A stretch of 5,830 nucleotides of DNA from positions 1 through 5,830 of the forward strand of contig JANZYY010000335.1 of the NCBI GenBank assembly GCA_026419705.1. The letters run 5' to 3'. Each line of letters begins with the position of its first letter. Position 1 is the stretch's first letter. The translations under genes and the position numbers were made by a program. Positions 4,922-5,830 of this stretch are shown in pieces. A model generated the notes under the pieces. The model was not told where the DNA came from. It ran no database searches and saw nothing but the letters and a program-made list of their open reading frames with translations. This DNA is from Fischerella sp. GTDB lineage: Bacteria; Cyanobacteriota; Cyanobacteriia; Cyanobacteriales; Nostocaceae.

Positions 4922-5623
4922 TTACTTGTACACTATTACCGAATCTTGCGCTTCTTGATACAATCCTTTGGCATTACGGAACATTTCTTGACCTGCGTGC
5001 AAATAACTTTCGTCGTAGTTCAGGGGGAAATATTCTAACTCGTCTAGTCCATCACCAATTTGATTCAAGCAGTAGTAAAGGTGAGCAGCTACTCTTGCCA
5101 AGCTAGGGGGATTGGGCAGGGAATGAAAAGTAATTTGCGCCTGTTTGAGGTTATCTCGACAAGTGTCTAAGTAATCCTGAAATTCCTCTAACAGCACATC
5201 ATCAAAAGGATCAGCCGCTAATTTCTCAATTTGTGTTTTCAACGAATTGAGAATAGCATACACCAAGCGATTTACTGGTTGATAAACTAAACGCAGCCAT
5301 TCTTCAATTTGTTCGTCTATATCTCTTCCTGTTTGTCGCTTCGCTTGGTATTGCTGCCCAGTAGCGGTGCTACGTTGCTGTCTATTGCTGTTGGATTTTT
5401 GGATGCGCTGGTTTTGGAGTCGTCGATCGTAACTTTGACGTTTTTCAGCATCACCTAAGACTTCATATGCCGCATTAATACGGATAATCTGCTCAGCATC
5501 AGCCGTTTCTTGATTGCTGTCAGGATGATATTGCTTTGCCAAGCGGCGATATGCTTGCTTAATTTCTGCTTGGCTAGCATTCGGACTTACTTTGAGAGTT
5601 TCGTAGTGGTTAGTATCTACCAT
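4922..5623 (-). CDS. J-domain (DnaJ-like) co-chaperone, type III
   Basis: This 233-residue protein opens with a J domain at ~5-67: HYETLKVSPNASQAEIKQAY (helices I-II), the diagnostic HPD at 33-35, helix III (IIRINAAYEVLGD) and the KRQSYD end. J domains stimulate the ATPase of DnaK/Hsp70 and recruit it to clients. There is no Gly/Phe-rich region, no CxxCxGxG zinc finger and no DnaJ C-terminal substrate domain, so it is a class III (C) J protein and not canonical DnaJ. A Gln/Arg/Ser-rich linker (~68-100) leads to a helical acidic C-terminal half (~102-230), which I do not recognise and which probably sets client specificity. There are no membrane helices. The ATG at 5621-5623 places the J domain at the extreme N-terminus as expected; no Shine-Dalgarno is evident. 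It is the upstream gene of a same-strand pair with the pterin enzyme. Confidence 0.92.
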   Translation of the reverse strand: MVDTNHYETLKVSPNASQAEIKQAYRRLAKQYHPDSNQETADAEQIIRINAAYEVLGDAEKRQSYDRRLQNQRIQKSNSNRQQRSTATGQQYQAKRQTGRDIDEQIEEWLRLVYQPVNRLVYAILNSLKTQIEKLAADPFDDVLLEEFQDYLDTCRDNLKQAQITFHSLPNPPSLARVAAHLYYCLNQIGDGLDELEYFPLNYDESYLHAGQEMFRNAKGLYQEAQDSVIVYK

Positions 5624-5636
5624 TATTTCAATGTAC

Positions 5637-5648
5637 CGTTAGCTAACG
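5637..5648. repeat. 12-bp palindrome upstream of the J-domain gene
   Basis: CGTTAGCTAACG is a perfect 12-bp palindrome 13 bp upstream of the ATG, within the likely 5' untranslated region. It could be a regulator site or a chance dyad; its last bases form a partial direct repeat with GCTAAC at 5649-5654 region. No known repressor motif is recognised. Confidence 0.3.
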
Positions 5649-5672
5649 CTAACTACTACTATTCCAAAATGC

Positions 5673-5700
5673 ATTATCTATCACTCTCCATGCTCAGCAA
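5673..5700 (-). promoter_or_regulatory. Candidate sigma-70-type promoter of the J-domain gene
   Basis: On the minus strand TTGCTG (plus 5695-5700) and GATAAT (plus 5673-5678) are separated by 16 bp, matching the consensus at three of six and five of six positions. The -10 would lie about 50 nt upstream of the ATG. No heat-shock CIRCE-type inverted repeat (TTAGCACTC-N9-GAGTGCTAA) is present in the visible upstream region, so HrcA control is not supported. The rest of 5624-5811 holds no convincing gene. Confidence 0.35.
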
Positions 5701-5811
5701 GCATAATTTTGATTTCAAGATTGCTCATGCTACAGGTGTGTGTTTCCAATTGTTACTCTTGTGCGCAAAGCTGTATCAAGCATTAATCGTTTGCCACTCA
5801 TATCTCCAAGT

Positions 5812-5830
5812 CTGTCTCTTATACACATCT
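5812..5830 (-). other. Nextera/Tn5 mosaic-end adapter (artefact)
   Basis: The last 19 bases, CTGTCTCTTATACACATCT, are the exact full-length Tn5 mosaic end, in inverted orientation relative to the left edge. This is the arrangement expected of tagmented library DNA. Any reading frame running off this edge gains false residues (for example CLLYTS). Confidence 0.97.

Noticed and set aside
4922..5623. Canonical dnaJ
   Set aside because: It lacks the Gly/Phe region, zinc-finger repeats and C-terminal domains; only the J domain is shared.
1..5830. A transposon with inverted terminal repeats spanning the whole window
   Set aside because: The terminal repeats are the engineered/hyperactive Tn5 mosaic end used in library preparation, no transposase is encoded, and the genes are ordinary cyanobacterial ones.

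Overview
This 5.8 kb stretch looks like chromosomal DNA of a filamentous, probably heterocyst-forming (Nostocales-type) cyanobacterium. Four things point that way. The cyanobacterial palindrome HIP1 (GCGATCGC) occurs seven times, against roughly 0.1 expected by chance. The valyl-tRNA synthetase carries a CAAD-type membrane-anchor insertion. Heptanucleotide tandem repeats (STRR type) fill two intergenic gaps. Two long palindromes lie between convergent genes. The genus assignment is inference. The window is a contig with sequencing adapter at both ends: 17 nt of the Tn5/Nextera mosaic end at the left and all 19 nt, inverted, at the right. The apparent ATG at base 1 is therefore adapter, not a gene start.

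Layout. (1) 18-1080 (+): the 3' third of valS, with the end of the anticodon-binding domain, a CAAD two-helix membrane module with a proline-rich linker, and the C-terminal tRNA-binding coiled coil. (2) 1081-1180: a dyad and a CATAATT heptamer array. (3) 1181-1624 (+): a small conserved-looking hypothetical protein with a charged helical tail. (4) 1625-1848: a leader with several small dyads. (5) 1849-3678 (+): an MsbA/ABCB-type half-size ABC exporter with a cysteine-containing N-terminal extension. (6) 3679-3881: a gap between convergent genes holding two palindromes. (7) 3882-4754 (-): a tandemly duplicated PTPS/QueD-family pterin enzyme in which the first domain has lost a catalytic histidine. 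(8) 4755-4921: a candidate promoter and two different heptamer arrays. (9) 4922-5623 (-): a short J-domain co-chaperone. (10) 5624-5811: a probable promoter region and nothing clearly coding.

The genes do not form an obvious pathway. Translation, an exporter, pterin biosynthesis and chaperone function look like independent housekeeping neighbours, and the repeat-filled gaps argue against one operon. I see no defence system, mobile-element gene, CRISPR or RNA gene, and I do not think the window holds a new multi-gene system. The points most worth a second look are the CAAD insertion, the asymmetric double PTPS, the cysteine cluster of the exporter, the uncharacterised gene next to valS, and the intergenic repeats. 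The adapter ends matter for anyone reusing the sequence.
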